Notes: a model not told the origin generated them from the letters alone. Shown: positions 6,947 through 15,684, counted from the first letter of the stretch. The stretch is DNA of 21,837 bases from Legionella genomosp. 1 (GCA_945901145.1 CAMDJY010000001.1:1-21837); one strand, 5' to 3'. A program made the numbers and translations.

Positions 6947-9900
6947 TCATTCTCTCATTTGTAAATCTTGTAATCGTGTAACAGTTTTACGGTCTTCGTA
7001 TTTCATTGCTAAACAGGCAGCTTCAGCACCAGATAAGGTGGTGGTATAACTGACTTTATATTGTAAAGCATTTCGTCGAATTGAAAAAGAATCCGCAATA
7101 GCCTGTTTGCCCTCAGTCGTGTTGACTATAAAATCAATATCGTGATTTTTGATATAGTCGACGACATGGGGGCGCCCTTCTGCAACTTTAAATACACGTC
7201 GGCAATCAATGCCGGCAGCTTGCAACACCATTGCAGTTCCTCGTGTTGCAATCAATTCAAATCCAAGTGCGACCAGCCTTTTGCCAATCTCACCAATTTT
7301 GGTTTTATCTGCGTCCCGTACTGATAAGAAAGCACGATGACGCTTTTTGATGGATGCCCCTGCACCTAATTGCGCTTTAGCATAAGCTTGGCCAAATCGC
7401 TTCGCAATCCCCATAACTTCGCCTGTTGATTTCATTTCTGGCCCTAAGATTGAATCTACGCCTGGAAATTTTATGAAAGGAAACACAGGAAGTTTAATAG
7501 AATAAAAACTCGGACCACGGTGATTTAAAATCAGAGATTGGTCTCGTAATCGATGCCCAATTTTACAGCGGGCAGCAATTTTAGCTAAGGGTAATCCTGT
7601 GGCTTTAGAGACAAATGGTACAGTTCGAGATGCACGCGGATTGACTTCGAGGATATAGATATCATCCGCTTGAATTGCAAACTGTGCGTTGACCAGGCCA
7701 CATACCCCTAATTGTAACGCCATTTTACGCATTTGCTCAACCAATTCTTGTTGCATGACACCACTTAAACTAAATGGGGGCAAGGTACAGGCTGAATCGC
7801 CAGAATGTACGCCGGCTTGCTCAATATGCTCCATGATGGCGCCAATGAGAACCTCTTCACCATCACAGACTGCATCGATATCGACTTCGATGGCATCATT
7901 TAAAAATTTATCGAGTAATACCGGTGAATCATTAGAAACGGCAACGGCATGGGCTAAATAATGGCGTAAATCTTCTTCGTGATAAACGATTTCCATCGCA
8001 CGTCCCCCTAAGACATAAGAGGGGCGAACGACGAGCGGATAACCAATTTCAGCAGCTAAAATTAAGGCCTCTGCCTCGCTGCGGACTGTTCCATTTGCAG
8101 GTTGTTGTAAACACAAGCGTGAAACTAATTGTTGAAATCGTTCTCGATCTTCTGCTTCGTCAATCGCATCAGGCTTGGTGCCCAAAATATTGATGCCATT
8201 GGCCTCGAGCGCACGCGCTAATTTTAAGGGAGTCTGTCCACCGTAATCGATGATTAAACCCATAGGTTGTTCTATACTGACAATTGCCAAAATATCTTCT
8301 AAAGTGATTGGTTCGAAATATAAACGGTCTGAGATATCAACGTCTGTTGATACAGTTTCTGGGTTGCAGTTGACCATAATGGTTTTATACCCTGCTTCTC
8401 TCAGCGCCAGTGCCGCGTGAACGCAGCAGTAATCAAATTCAATGCCTTGGCCAATACGATTTGGGCCACCGCCTAAAATCATAATTTTTTTGGAAGAGAT
8501 TTCAGGCTTAGCTTCACAGACTGTGGCATAACAAGAATACAAATAAGCTGTTGTACTCGGAAACTCACCTGCGCATGAATCAATACGTTTATAGACAGGT
8601 GTGACTTGTAACTGTAATCGATGGTTGCGAAATTTTTCTTCAGTTTCGTTGAGTAAATTTGCCAAGTATCTGTCTGAAAATCCTGCTTTTTTTAATCTGC
8701 GCATGGTGATTTGATCAAGATCATTGAGGCTTGTTGCTTGAGCTTGACGCTCTAGTTCAATCAGTATTTGAATTTGACCAAGAAACCATGGGTCGACCCG
8801 GCTTTCTTGATAAATTTCGTCAAGGGTTAAACCATAGCGAAATGCATCGGCTAGGTACCAAAGCCTATCGGGGGTGGGTTCGCGAAGTAACCCTCGTAAT
8901 ACTGAAATATCTTCAGTGGTTTTAAACAATGGTTCTAACCCATAGCGACCAATTTCTAAACTACGAATGGCTTTTTGTAAAGATGCTTGGAAAGTCTCGC
9001 CAATCGCCATGACTTCTCCCACAGATTTCATTTGCGTTGAAAGTGTCTGGGTTGTTTGGGGAAACTTATCAAAATTAAAGCGTGGAATCTTCGTTACGAC
9101 ATAATCAATGCTCGGTTCAAACGAAGCCGGGGTTTTGCCGCCAGTAATTTCATTTGCTAATTCATCGAGTGTATAACCAACCGCTAAAAGCGCAGCAATC
9201 TTAGCAATGGGAAATCCCGTTGCTTTTGAGGCTAATGCCGAACTTCGTGATACCCGCGGATTCATTTCGACAACTAACAAACGACCATCAGCGGGGTTAA
9301 CAGCAAATTGCACATTGGCTCCGCCGGTTTCGACACCAACTGCACGCAGTACACGAATGGCAGCATCGCGCATGCGTTGATATTCTTTATCGGTCAGGGT
9401 TTGTGCTGGTGCAACGGTAATTGAATCTCCGGTATGCACGCCCATAGGGTCTAAATTTTCTATCGTGCAGACGATGATACAATTATCATGTTTATCGCGC
9501 ACGACTTCCATTTCAAATTCTTTCCAGCCTAAGACAGATTCATCAATTAATAATTCGTGTGTTGGTGAGAGGGCGAGACCTTGCGTGCAAATGGCTTCAA
9601 ATTCCTCCCGATTATAGGCAATGCCACCACCACTGCCGCCCATAGTAAATGAGGGTCGAATAATTGCTGGAAAACCTAATTGAGCCTGGACTGAAAATGC
9701 TTCCTCCATACTATGTGCAATGGCTGAGCGTGGCATATCTAAACCAATTTTATGCATTAGTTGGCGAAATTTATCGCGATCTTCGGCTTTATCTATGGCT
9801 TCACGGGTTGCACCAATCATTTCCACGCCATATTGCTCTAAAATACCTTCTCGAACGAGGTCTAAAGCGCAATTTAAAGCAGTTTGTCCACCCATGGTGG

Positions 9901-10162
9901 GTAAGAGTGCATCTGGACGTTCTTTTTCAATGACTCGCGCCACTTCTGGCCACAATACTGGTTCTATGTAAGTTGCATCAGCAAGATCAGGGTCTGTCAT
10001 AATGGTAGCAGGGTTGGAGTTGACCAAAATAATGCGATAGCCCTCTTGTTTTAACACTCTGACTGCTTGTGAACCAGAATAATCAAACTCGCCAGCTTGC
10101 CCGATGACGATAGGTCCGGCACCTAGAATTAAAATGGATTGAATATCACTGCGTTTAGGCAT
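6947..10162 (-). CDS. carB: Carbamoyl phosphate synthase large subunit
   Basis: CarB makes carbamoyl phosphate from bicarbonate, two ATP and ammonia delivered by CarA, feeding both pyrimidine and arginine synthesis. From the ATG at 10162 the protein is 1071 residues, against 1073 in E. coli. Both ATP-grasp halves are intact: the first begins [20 protein letters not shown] and contains [18 protein letters not shown]; the second begins [19 protein letters not shown] and contains [16 protein letters not shown]. The C-terminal MGS-like allosteric domain (about 935-1071) is present, with [12 protein letters not shown]. The frame extends to a TTG at 10177, but MPKRSDI is the standard N-terminus. 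carA is not adjacent; the neighbour upstream is an aldehyde dehydrogenase gene. The stop overlaps the first possible greA ATG by 4 bases. Confidence 0.97.
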   Translation of the reverse strand: MPKRSDIQSILILGAGPIVIGQAGEFDYSGSQAVRVLKQEGYRIILVNSNPATIMTDPDLADATYIEPVLWPEVARVIEKERPDALLPTMGGQTALNCALDLVREGILEQYGVEMIGATREAIDKAEDRDKFRQLMHKIGLDMPRSAIAHSMEEAFSVQAQLGFPAIIRPSFTMGGSGGGIAYNREEFEAICTQGLALSPTHELLIDESVLGWKEFEMEVVRDKHDNCIIVCTIENLDPMGVHTGDSITVAPAQTLTDKEYQRMRDAAIRVLRAVGVETGGANVQFAVNPADGRLLVVEMNPRVSRSSALASKATGFPIAKIAALLAVGYTLDELANEITGGKTPASFEPSIDYVVTKIPRFNFDKFPQTTQTLSTQMKSVGEVMAIGETFQASLQKAIRSLEIGRYGLEPLFKTTEDISVLRGLLREPTPDRLWYLADAFRYGLTLDEIYQESRVDPWFLGQIQILIELERQAQATSLNDLDQITMRRLKKAGFSDRYLANLLNETEEKFRNHRLQLQVTPVYKRIDSCAGEFPSTTAYLYSCYATVCEAKPEISSKKIMILGGGPNRIGQGIEFDYCCVHAALALREAGYKTIMVNCNPETVSTDVDISDRLYFEPITLEDILAIVSIEQPMGLIIDYGGQTPLKLARALEANGINILGTKPDAIDEAEDRERFQQLVSRLCLQQPANGTVRSEAEALILAAEIGYPLVVRPSYVLGGRAMEIVYHEEDLRHYLAHAVAVSNDSPVLLDKFLNDAIEVDIDAVCDGEEVLIGAIMEHIEQAGVHSGDSACTLPPFSLSGVMQQELVEQMRKMALQLGVCGLVNAQFAIQADDIYILEVNPRASRTVPFVSKATGLPLAKIAARCKIGHRLRDQSLILNHRGPSFYSIKLPVFPFIKFPGVDSILGPEMKSTGEVMGIAKRFGQAYAKAQLGAGASIKKRHRAFLSVRDADKTKIGEIGKRLVALGFELIATRGTAMVLQAAGIDCRRVFKVAEGRPHVVDYIKNHDIDFIVNTTEGKQAIADSFSIRRNALQYKVSYTTTLSGAEAACLAMKYEDRKTVTRLQDLQMRE

Positions 10163-10251
10163 AACACCACGATTCAAAATAAAAGTGCTTCATTTTATAG
10201 AGTTTTTACGGAGGAAGAAATGGGCAAAGATGAATATCGTTCAAAGTCCTG

Positions 10252-11625
10252 TTAACAACCAATGCCGATGGTTTTTACATTGACAAATTCTAAAATCCCT
10301 TGTCGTGATAATTCGCGTCCAAACCCAGATTTTTTAATACCGCCAAATGGTAGTCTTGGATCAGAAGATACAAATTGATTGACAAAACACGTACCTGTTT
10401 CAATGTCAAACCTTGCAATATGTTCCCCGCGTTGTAAATCTTGCGTGAATACTCCGCCGCCTAAGCCAAATTGACTTTGATTTGCTAGTAGAATAGCTTC
10501 ATGTTCGTTTTGAACTGGAATAATAGATATAACCGGACCAAAAAGTTCGTCTTCAAAAGCAGTCATACCGGGTTTGACTTGGGTGATTAGAGTAGGCGGG
10601 TAATAGTATCCTGTTTGATGAGGGATGGTTCCGCCGACTAAAATCTGTGCACCTTGTTGTTGGGTTGCCAAGACTTGTTGATGCAATTTCTCACGAAGGT
10701 CGGCACGTGCAATCGGCCCCATAGTCGTTTTAGGATTTAATGGGTCGCCCAAATTGTAACGGTTCATTTGTAATTTGACCTGTTCGACAAACTCATCAAC
10801 AACTGATTCAATAACGATGAAGCGTTTTGCTGCAATACAAGATTGCCCTGCATTATTTAATCGTGACGTCACTAAGCATTTTGCCGCATACGTGAGATCA
10901 GCATCGGCGAGCACTAAATAAGGATCATTGCCCCCAAGCTCTAGAACGATACGTTTTAAATATTGCCCGGCAGTGGCGGCAACTGAGCTTCCTGCACGCT
11001 CACTGCCGGTGAGTGTGACTGCAGCAATGTGTGGATGGGCGATAACAAATTTCGCCATATCCTCGTCAATGAGGACTGTCGTAAATAAATGCTTTGGAAA
11101 TCCTGCTTCTAAAAAGAGAGCTTCCATGGCAAGAGCCGCGCCTGTTGAAATGGGGGCATGTTTCAGTAATGTTGCATTTCCTGCCATGATGGTCGGCACT
11201 GCATAGCGAAATACTTGCCAGAAAGGAAAATTCCACGGCATAATTCCAAAAACAATACCCAGTGGTTGGTAGCAAACATAGCTTTTTTGCAAGTCAGTTT
11301 GAATTGATTCAGCTTTTAAGTAATGCTCAGCATGTTTGGCGTAATGCTGACAGACCCACACACATTTTTCAATTTCCACGTGTCCAGCGGTGACTGGTTT
11401 GCCCATTTCCTCGGCGATGAGTTTTGCATATACGGTTTTCTTTTGATCTAGTAATTTAGCAAGTTTGAGCATTAATGCTTTGCGCTCAGCATATGACTTT
11501 TTTTTCCAAGCTTGGTAGGCTGCATATGTTTTGTCAATACTTTCAATTAGTTGAGTTTCATTGAATAAATCATAGGTTTTAATGATTTGTTCTGTTGCTG
11601 GATTTCTAGTCTCAATGATCATCAT
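10252..11625 (-). CDS. NAD(P)-dependent aldehyde dehydrogenase, succinate-semialdehyde type (Sad/GabD-like)
   Basis: This aldehyde dehydrogenase superfamily enzyme is best placed with the Sad/YneI-like succinate-semialdehyde dehydrogenases, which oxidise succinic semialdehyde to succinate. Its 457 residues match that group. Visible residues are N132 in MPWNFPFWQ, K155 in LLKHAP, the Rossmann segment VTLTGSERAGSSVA (about 203-216), the general base E229 in LELGGNDPY and the nucleophile C263 in NAGQSCIAAKR. The segment NDPYLVLADADL is typical of the subgroup. There is no GABA transaminase gene nearby, so the substrate is inferred. Two adjacent ATGs (11625 and 11622) are possible, with a GGA a few bases upstream. 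carB begins 89 bases after its stop on the same strand, so read-through into carB is possible. Upstream lies the long non-coding gap. Confidence 0.88.
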   Translation of the reverse strand: MMIIETRNPATEQIIKTYDLFNETQLIESIDKTYAAYQAWKKKSYAERKALMLKLAKLLDQKKTVYAKLIAEEMGKPVTAGHVEIEKCVWVCQHYAKHAEHYLKAESIQTDLQKSYVCYQPLGIVFGIMPWNFPFWQVFRYAVPTIMAGNATLLKHAPISTGAALAMEALFLEAGFPKHLFTTVLIDEDMAKFVIAHPHIAAVTLTGSERAGSSVAATAGQYLKRIVLELGGNDPYLVLADADLTYAAKCLVTSRLNNAGQSCIAAKRFIVIESVVDEFVEQVKLQMNRYNLGDPLNPKTTMGPIARADLREKLHQQVLATQQQGAQILVGGTIPHQTGYYYPPTLITQVKPGMTAFEDELFGPVISIIPVQNEHEAILLANQSQFGLGGGVFTQDLQRGEHIARFDIETGTCFVNQFVSSDPRLPFGGIKKSGFGRELSRQGILEFVNVKTIGIGC

Positions 11626-11690
11626 GATATTCCGTATGGTTTTATTAAGATGAGCATATCATAGTGACAGCCAGTTGCAAAAAGAACACT

Positions 11691-11840
11691 TTTTCCACAC
11701 AGAGTTATCCACAGATAATGTGGATAATAAAAAGATCAAGATAAAAATAAAAAATATTTTTTATATATTTTTCATGTAGTTACGCACGCATCAATTCTGT
11801 CAATTATTTTCATTGTAAATTTTGAATAAAGTTATCCACA
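11691..11840. other. DnaA-box cluster with AT-rich element (replication-origin-like)
   Basis: Three perfect E. coli-type DnaA boxes (TTATCCACA) occur in 136 bases: 11705-11713 on plus, 11719-11727 on minus, 11832-11840 on plus. A one-mismatch box, TTTTCCACA, lies at 11691-11699. The first two perfect boxes face each other 5 bases apart. Directly beside the second is GATCTTTTTATTA on the minus strand (11737-11725), close to the E. coli oriC 13-mers, followed by an almost pure A/T stretch (about 11738-11775) that would unwind easily. This combination fits an origin or another DnaA-binding locus. Classical oriC neighbours (dnaA, mnmG, mioC, rpmH) are absent, so its identity as the chromosomal origin is unproven. 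Confidence 0.5.
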
Positions 11841-11868
11841 CTGGCGGATTGATTATAAATTTTCTAAA

Positions 11869-12161
11869 ATGTTTTCTCAGTTATTCGTAATGACACCAGG
11901 AGAAAAAAATGAGATTTATATTGTAAAGAACTATTTTTCTAAAAAACTACTATTTATCCCCAGTATTTTTCTAATTTAAATGTGGTGCCTGTTGAAGTAA
12001 AAGCCCGGTTAAAAGGTGGCATGAAAAGTTTAAAAGTATATTTTGAAACACACCCTAAGACTAAAGTTGCTTTAAAAATTTCTGAAGGTCAATTTGCTAA
12101 GCAGAACCATCTGCAAGAACTTCTTTTGTATGCAATTGAATATTGGATACATAAAGAATGA
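11869..12161 (+). pseudogene. Possible frameshifted small gene
   Basis: Two short reading frames on the plus strand look like halves of one gene of about 96 codons. The first (ATG 11869 to stop 11979) reads MFSQLFVMTPGEKNEIYIVK and onwards for 36 residues. The second is open from 11943 to the TGA at 12161 and reads through NVVPVEVKARLKGGMKSLKV in the neighbouring frame. Loss of one base in the overlap 11943-11976 would join them. Neither half is recognised. Coding character is judged by eye from amino acid make-up only, so this is tentative. Confidence 0.25.
12021..12161 (+). CDS. Small hypothetical protein, 46 residues
   Basis: An ATG at 12021 with AAGGTGG immediately upstream opens a 46-codon frame (MKSLKVYFETHPKTKVALKI at its start, ending EYWIHKE). 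It has a balanced soluble composition with an amphipathic-looking C-terminal helix (HLQELLLYAIEYWI). I recognise no family. It may be a real small protein or the surviving 3' part of the frameshifted gene described for 11869-12161. It faces the tRNA genes and ends 9 bases before the encoded CCA of the first tRNA-Glu. Confidence 0.35.
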   Translation: MKSLKVYFETHPKTKVALKISEGQFAKQNHLQELLLYAIEYWIHKE

Positions 12162-12170
12162 TCATTTGTA

Positions 12171-12246
12171 TGGCGTCCCCAGGGGGAGTCGAACCCCCGT
12201 TACTGCCGTGAAAGGGCAATGTCCTGGGCCTCTAGACGATGGGGAC
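12171..12246 (-). tRNA. tRNA-Glu (anticodon TTC)
   Basis: A 76-base cloverleaf with encoded CCA. The 5' end is GTCCCCA and the 3' end is TGGGGACGCCA. The anticodon loop CTTTCAC has the anticodon at plus 12210-12212, and the T-arm reads GGGGGTTCGACTCCCCC. It is the last gene of a three-tRNA unit and differs from the copy 116 bases away at one D-arm base (12226). I see no clear terminator after it. Confidence 0.97.
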
Positions 12247-12286
12247 ATAAATTCCAAAATTTCATACTGATAAGCTACGCCAAAAT

Positions 12287-12362
12287 TGGCGTCCCCAGGG
12301 GGAGTCGAACCCCCGTTACTGCCGTGAAAGGGCAATGTCCTAGGCCTCTAGACGATGGGGAC
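12287..12362 (-). tRNA. tRNA-Glu (anticodon TTC), second copy
   Basis: A 76-base tRNA with encoded CCA, identical to the 12171-12246 copy except at 12342, where the D-arm reads GGCCTAGGACA instead of GGCCCAGGACA. The anticodon is at plus 12326-12328. The 40-base spacer to the next tRNA-Glu is AT-rich and not itself repeated. Confidence 0.97.
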
Positions 12363-12401
12363 ATAAAGCTTATCGTCCTATTTTTGAGGTGATACATCCT
12401 C

Positions 12402-12477
<76 letters not shown>

Positions 12478-12495
12478 TCAAAAAAGAGAACTGGA

Positions 12496-12525
12496 TTCTA
12501 TATGAGCTTTCTTATAGCTGTCAAG
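12496..12525 (-). promoter_or_regulatory. Sigma-70 promoter of the Ala-Glu-Glu tRNA unit
   Basis: On the minus strand a perfect -35 TTGACA (12525-12520) is followed by an 18-base spacer and the -10 TAGAAT (12501-12496). A shifted -10, TATAGA, gives a 16-base spacer. Transcription would start near 12489, about 12 bases before the mature tRNA-Ala 5' end. The promoter lies only 6 bases beyond the stop of the histidine-rich protein gene on the same strand, so read-through is also possible. Confidence 0.75.
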
Positions 12526-12531
12526 CAATAA

Positions 12532-13050
12532 TTAACGGTGGCCATGATTCATTGAGTGATGCGTTGCTACATGGCTCGGCGCTGCATTGTGTGATGAAAA
12601 ATGAGTTCCATGATTAGCTATACCAGACCCAAAAATATTATGTCCGTGATGCGTTCTAGCCGGGGATGAAAAAATTCCAGGTGTTTGATGTCTGTGGTAA
12701 TTGCGATTATTTAATCCACTACTAAATAATCCCCAACTAGAATAGACAGGATAAGTTACAGGAATTGGTACAATTGGTGTTACACCTGCTCCTGGACCAT
12801 AGCCACCTATGCGACTCCAAGGTGTTAAAAAGATTGCGGCGCATACTACTGATAATAAAATAGCCGCGGCTACAATGGGTATGATAGGCATCATAAACCC
12901 TGTAGTTAATCCTCCTGCAGCTAAGCCCATGGTTGCTGCTCCAACGATGATATTGGTTTTGGCAAGAATGGCTGTTAGTGATAGAGCAATAATTGATATG
13001 GCTAAAACACCAGCGAGGCATTTGAGGATAAAGTTTGGTGAAAGGGTCAT
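12532..13050 (-). CDS. Membrane protein with histidine-rich C-terminal tail, unknown function
   Basis: A 172-residue protein I do not recognise. The first 80 residues are strongly hydrophobic and give two or three membrane spans: about 8-30 (ILKCLAGVLAISIIALSLTA), a glycine/alanine-rich stretch at about 34-52, and 55-76 (IIPIVAAAILLSVVCAAIFL). Residues 80-110 are rich in glycine, proline and tyrosine. The last 60 residues hold about 13 histidines in clusters (HRH, HHGH, HHSMNHGH), which could bind metal or confer pH sensing. The start ATG overlaps the ispA stop by 4 bases, with GGAG 8 bases upstream, so it is translationally coupled to ispA. In many gammaproteobacteria dxs occupies this position, but this protein is not Dxs. 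Confidence 0.72.
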   Translation of the reverse strand: MTLSPNFILKCLAGVLAISIIALSLTAILAKTNIIVGAATMGLAAGGLTTGFMMPIIPIVAAAILLSVVCAAIFLTPWSRIGGYGPGAGVTPIVPIPVTYPVYSSWGLFSSGLNNRNYHRHQTPGIFSSPARTHHGHNIFGSGIANHGTHFSSHNAAPSHVATHHSMNHGHR

Positions 13051-13985
13051 TGATTATCTCCAGTAGTATTGATGAAAGCGAATTTTGAAATTTTTACCAA
13101 TCCGTGGGTGCGTTGCAATAACTCTTGGATGAAACATGCGATGTGAAAAACTTGTTCTCCAAATATACTTAGTGTATCTAAAATTTCATGATAATACAAT
13201 TCTATAAGATGGGCTAAATCTTCTTGGGTATGTAGTGTTGCAAAGGTGGTTTTATGGTTCGCACCATCTGATGCTCTGCCTTTTCCAAGATGATTGATAT
13301 CATATTGATCAAGATAATCATCTTGCATTTGAAAGGCTAAACCTAAATGATGCCCAAATTGCTGTAATGCTTGTGTTTGTTTTTCTGTGGCATGGCTAAT
13401 GGCTAAGACCATGTTGATACATGCAGCAATTAATTTCCCAGTTTTTAAATGATGGATTTTTTTTAATTCGGCTTCGGAAATATTTGGATTTTCAAGTTCA
13501 GACAAATCTAAACTTTGACCGCTCACCATACCGCTTGGGCCACATGCTTTCACCAGTTCATGGGTGCTTTTGAGAATTTGGTTGGGTGCTAGGCTCGGGG
13601 AGAGATGTGAAATTAATAGGTCAATGGCTAAAGCTTGCATACCATCGCCAACGAGGATCGCTGTGGCTTCATCGAATGCGCGATGGCAACTTGGTTTCCC
13701 TCGACGAAAATCATCGTTGTCCATCGCGGGTAGATCATCATGAATCAGCGAGTAACAATGTGTCAGTTCAAGCGCAACTGCAATGATGTCCAGATGCTCA
13801 ATTTGAATATTTAATAATTCACCAGAAAGATAGACTAATAAAGGACGAATACGTTTTCCACCTGGAAAGAGCGCATAGAGCATGGCTTCTTGAATACGCG
13901 GAGCGGGAATGATTGATGTTTTGATGAGCTGTCTTAAAATTCTATTATGGCGCGTTAAGTAAGCATCAAAAACCGTATTAGTCAT
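13047..13985 (-). CDS. ispA: Farnesyl diphosphate synthase
   Basis: IspA condenses isopentenyl diphosphate with dimethylallyl and then geranyl diphosphate to give farnesyl diphosphate, the precursor of undecaprenyl phosphate and quinone tails. The 312 residues are close to the bacterial norm of about 300. The first Asp-rich motif is HDDLPAMD (D83, D84, D88), with the chain-length region just before it ([10 protein letters not shown]). GGKRIRPLL lies at 42-50, and the second Asp-rich motif is QMQDDYLD (D222, D223, D226). The short DDxxxxD form and the upstream residues are of the bacterial FPP synthase type rather than octaprenyl type. Its ATG overlaps the xseB stop by 8 bases, and its own stop overlaps the next gene start. 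Confidence 0.94.
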   Translation of the reverse strand: MTNTVFDAYLTRHNRILRQLIKTSIIPAPRIQEAMLYALFPGGKRIRPLLVYLSGELLNIQIEHLDIIAVALELTHCYSLIHDDLPAMDNDDFRRGKPSCHRAFDEATAILVGDGMQALAIDLLISHLSPSLAPNQILKSTHELVKACGPSGMVSGQSLDLSELENPNISEAELKKIHHLKTGKLIAACINMVLAISHATEKQTQALQQFGHHLGLAFQMQDDYLDQYDINHLGKGRASDGANHKTTFATLHTQEDLAHLIELYYHEILDTLSIFGEQVFHIACFIQELLQRTHGLVKISKFAFINTTGDNQ

Positions 13986-14196
13986 GAGTGGGTTCGCCTT
14001 CGAGGAAAGATTCGGTGCTTAAGCGTTCAATGACTTTCAGAGCTTCTGTTAATGTCGTTTGACACGTTCGGGCAAGTTTGATGCCTTGTTCAAATTGTTG
14101 GAGCGCTTCGTTTAATGAAAGATCACCTTTTTCTAATTGCAGAACAATTGCTTCAAGTTCTGCAATTGATTTTTCAAAAGAAATTTTTTTTGCCAT
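13978..14196 (-). CDS. xseB: Exodeoxyribonuclease VII small subunit
   Basis: XseB is the small helical subunit of exonuclease VII, which with XseA degrades single-stranded DNA in both directions. The 72-residue length and the signature [40 protein letters not shown] (positions about 6-44, quoted in parts: [16 protein letters not shown] and [13 protein letters not shown]) match the family throughout. xseA is not in the window. The xseB-ispA pair is a standard gammaproteobacterial arrangement, and here they overlap by 8 bases. It is divergent from radA across 88 bases. Confidence 0.95.
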   Translation of the reverse strand: MAKKISFEKSIAELEAIVLQLEKGDLSLNEALQQFEQGIKLARTCQTTLTEALKVIERLSTESFLEGEPTHD

Positions 14197-14229
14197 GTCT
14201 TGCTATCCTGCAATGTCAAAAATGTTGCT

Positions 14230-14235
14230 ATTATA
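14230..14235 (-). promoter_or_regulatory. Candidate -10 element for the xseB-ispA unit
   Basis: A perfect TATAAT on the minus strand lies in the xseB/radA divergent gap, 34 bases before the xseB ATG. No convincing -35 sits at 16-18 bases (TACAAT at 17). On the plus strand the same bases offer TATTATATA as a possible -10 for radA. Confidence 0.35.
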
Positions 14236-14284
14236 TACGGCTTATCAAAGAAATTGTAGCTAAATATGTTTATTAAGGAATTTT

Positions 14285-15637
14285 ATGAAAGTGAAAACAC
14301 GTTTTGTTTGTGGTCAGTGTGCCGCTTCGTTTTCACAATGGGCAGGACAGTGCACGCAATGTAGTGCTTGGAATACAATTATTGAAGAAGCAAATCCTGT
14401 TTTGCCTAAAATCGTCCAACGGGGCAATCAATATGCAAATCAACGTTCACAAGTGACTTCTGTTGATGAGGTTGCTGTAGATTTAGATGTCCGTTTTGAT
14501 TCTGGCTTATCTGAATTGAACCGTGTGCTGGGTGGTGGGTTGGTCGATGGTTCAGTGGTTTTGATTGGCGGTGATCCTGGGATTGGTAAATCGACTTTGT
14601 TACTGCAAGCATTGGCTCATTTATCGCAACAGCATCAAGTTTTATACGTGACTGGAGAGGAATCGCTCCAACAAGTCGCCATGCGTGCCAATCGGTTGCA
14701 ATTGTTTATAAAAAAATTGCGTTTATTGGCTGAAACGCATGTTGAAACGATTTTATCGCATGCACAAAAAGAGCGGCCGCGCATGATTGTGATTGATTCC
14801 GTACAAACTATTTTTACAGATACGCTGAGCTCAGCTGCGGGTGGGGTGAGTCAAGTTCGTGAGGCAACGGCCCAACTGGTGCGCTACGCTAAATCAACGC
14901 AAACTGCCGTATTATTGGTTGGACATGTGACCAAAGAAGGTGCGCTCGCTGGTCCTCGGGTTTTAGAGCATATGGTGGATGCCGTGCTTTATTTTGAAGG
15001 GCAGACAGATAGCCGGTTTCGTGTGATTCGTGCGATTAAAAATCGATTTGGTGCTGTCAATGAACTCGGTGTGTTTGCCATGACTGATCGGGGATTGAAA
15101 GAAGTATCGAATCCTTCTGCTATTTTTTTATCGCGTCAACCAGAACCCACGCCTGGAAGTGCGGTGATGGTGACTTGGGAGGGCTCGCGTCCCATGTTGG
15201 TTGAAGTTCAAGCCTTGGTAGATCAAGCCTATGGACAACAGCCTCGGCGGATTACAGCGGGCCTTGAACATAATCGACTGACAATTTTATTAGCGGTTTT
15301 GCATCGACATGGGGGCGTTCCAACGTTTGATCAGGATGTTTTTATTAATGTCGTCGGCGGTGTTAAAGTCACGGAAACTGCTAGTGATTTAGCTTTGATT
15401 GTTGCTGTTGTCTCGAGTTTGCGCAATGCCATATTTGATCGTGAAACGATTGTGTTTGGTGAAATTGGACTAGCTGGGGAGATTAGGCCTGTTCAAAGTG
15501 GACAAGAACGGTTAAAAGAAGCGGCTAAACATGGTTTTAAACGCGCCATCGTCCCTTTGGCGAATGCACCGAAGCAAGCGATGGGTTTAGATATTCAGCC
15601 GGTGAAATGTTTACAAGATGTTTTATTGAGAATTTAG
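14285..15637 (+). CDS. radA: DNA repair protein RadA
   Basis: RadA (Sms) is a RecA-like, DnaB-like ATPase that promotes branch migration in recombinational repair. The 450 residues are the usual length. An N-terminal C4 zinc finger is formed by C9, C12, C23 and C26. The RecA-type core has the Walker A GDPGIGKST (96-104), the Walker B-like RMIVIDSVQT (about 167-176) and the RadA-specific KNRFG (253-257). The C-terminal Lon-like domain follows, with FINVVGGVKVTE and FGEIGLAGEIRPV. An AAGGA lies 5 bases before the ATG. It is divergent from xseB. Confidence 0.97.
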   Translation: MKVKTRFVCGQCAASFSQWAGQCTQCSAWNTIIEEANPVLPKIVQRGNQYANQRSQVTSVDEVAVDLDVRFDSGLSELNRVLGGGLVDGSVVLIGGDPGIGKSTLLLQALAHLSQQHQVLYVTGEESLQQVAMRANRLQLFIKKLRLLAETHVETILSHAQKERPRMIVIDSVQTIFTDTLSSAAGGVSQVREATAQLVRYAKSTQTAVLLVGHVTKEGALAGPRVLEHMVDAVLYFEGQTDSRFRVIRAIKNRFGAVNELGVFAMTDRGLKEVSNPSAIFLSRQPEPTPGSAVMVTWEGSRPMLVEVQALVDQAYGQQPRRITAGLEHNRLTILLAVLHRHGGVPTFDQDVFINVVGGVKVTETASDLALIVAVVSSLRNAIFDRETIVFGEIGLAGEIRPVQSGQERLKEAAKHGFKRAIVPLANAPKQAMGLDIQPVKCLQDVLLRI

Positions 15638-15655
15638 CCAGTATGAGATTAAATA

Positions 15656-15684
15656 TTGTATTTTGATTAAAAAAATCATATAGT
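15656..15684 (+). promoter_or_regulatory. Candidate promoter for the 156-residue orphan gene
   Basis: A -35 TTGTAT (15656-15661) and a -10 TATAGT (15679-15684) are 17 bases apart, in the 74-base AT-rich gap after radA. The predicted start near 15691 gives a leader of about 20 bases with GAGAG before the ATG at 15712. Confidence 0.4.

Noticed and set aside
9664..9971. Plus-strand frames of 83-89 codons inside carB.
   Set aside because: They are antisense shadows of a fully conserved carB segment and overlap each other.
10155..10193. A 12-codon leader peptide ([12 protein letters not shown]) overlapping the carB start, which might suggest attenuation.
   Set aside because: It has no ribosome binding site and its ATG directly follows a -10-like TATAAA, leaving no room for a leader. 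It lacks the arginine or pyrimidine-linked features expected for car control.
11941..11947. A AAA AAC, the classical -1 frameshift heptamer, inside the overlap of the two small frames.
   Set aside because: Its phase does not match the upstream frame, which reads AAA AAA CTA, so programmed slippage there would not give the downstream frame. A lost base is simpler.
12157..12166. Palindrome AATGATCATT after the last tRNA-Glu as a terminator.
   Set aside because: It is a loopless 10-base palindrome without a GC stem or T-run, so it cannot form a stable terminator hairpin.
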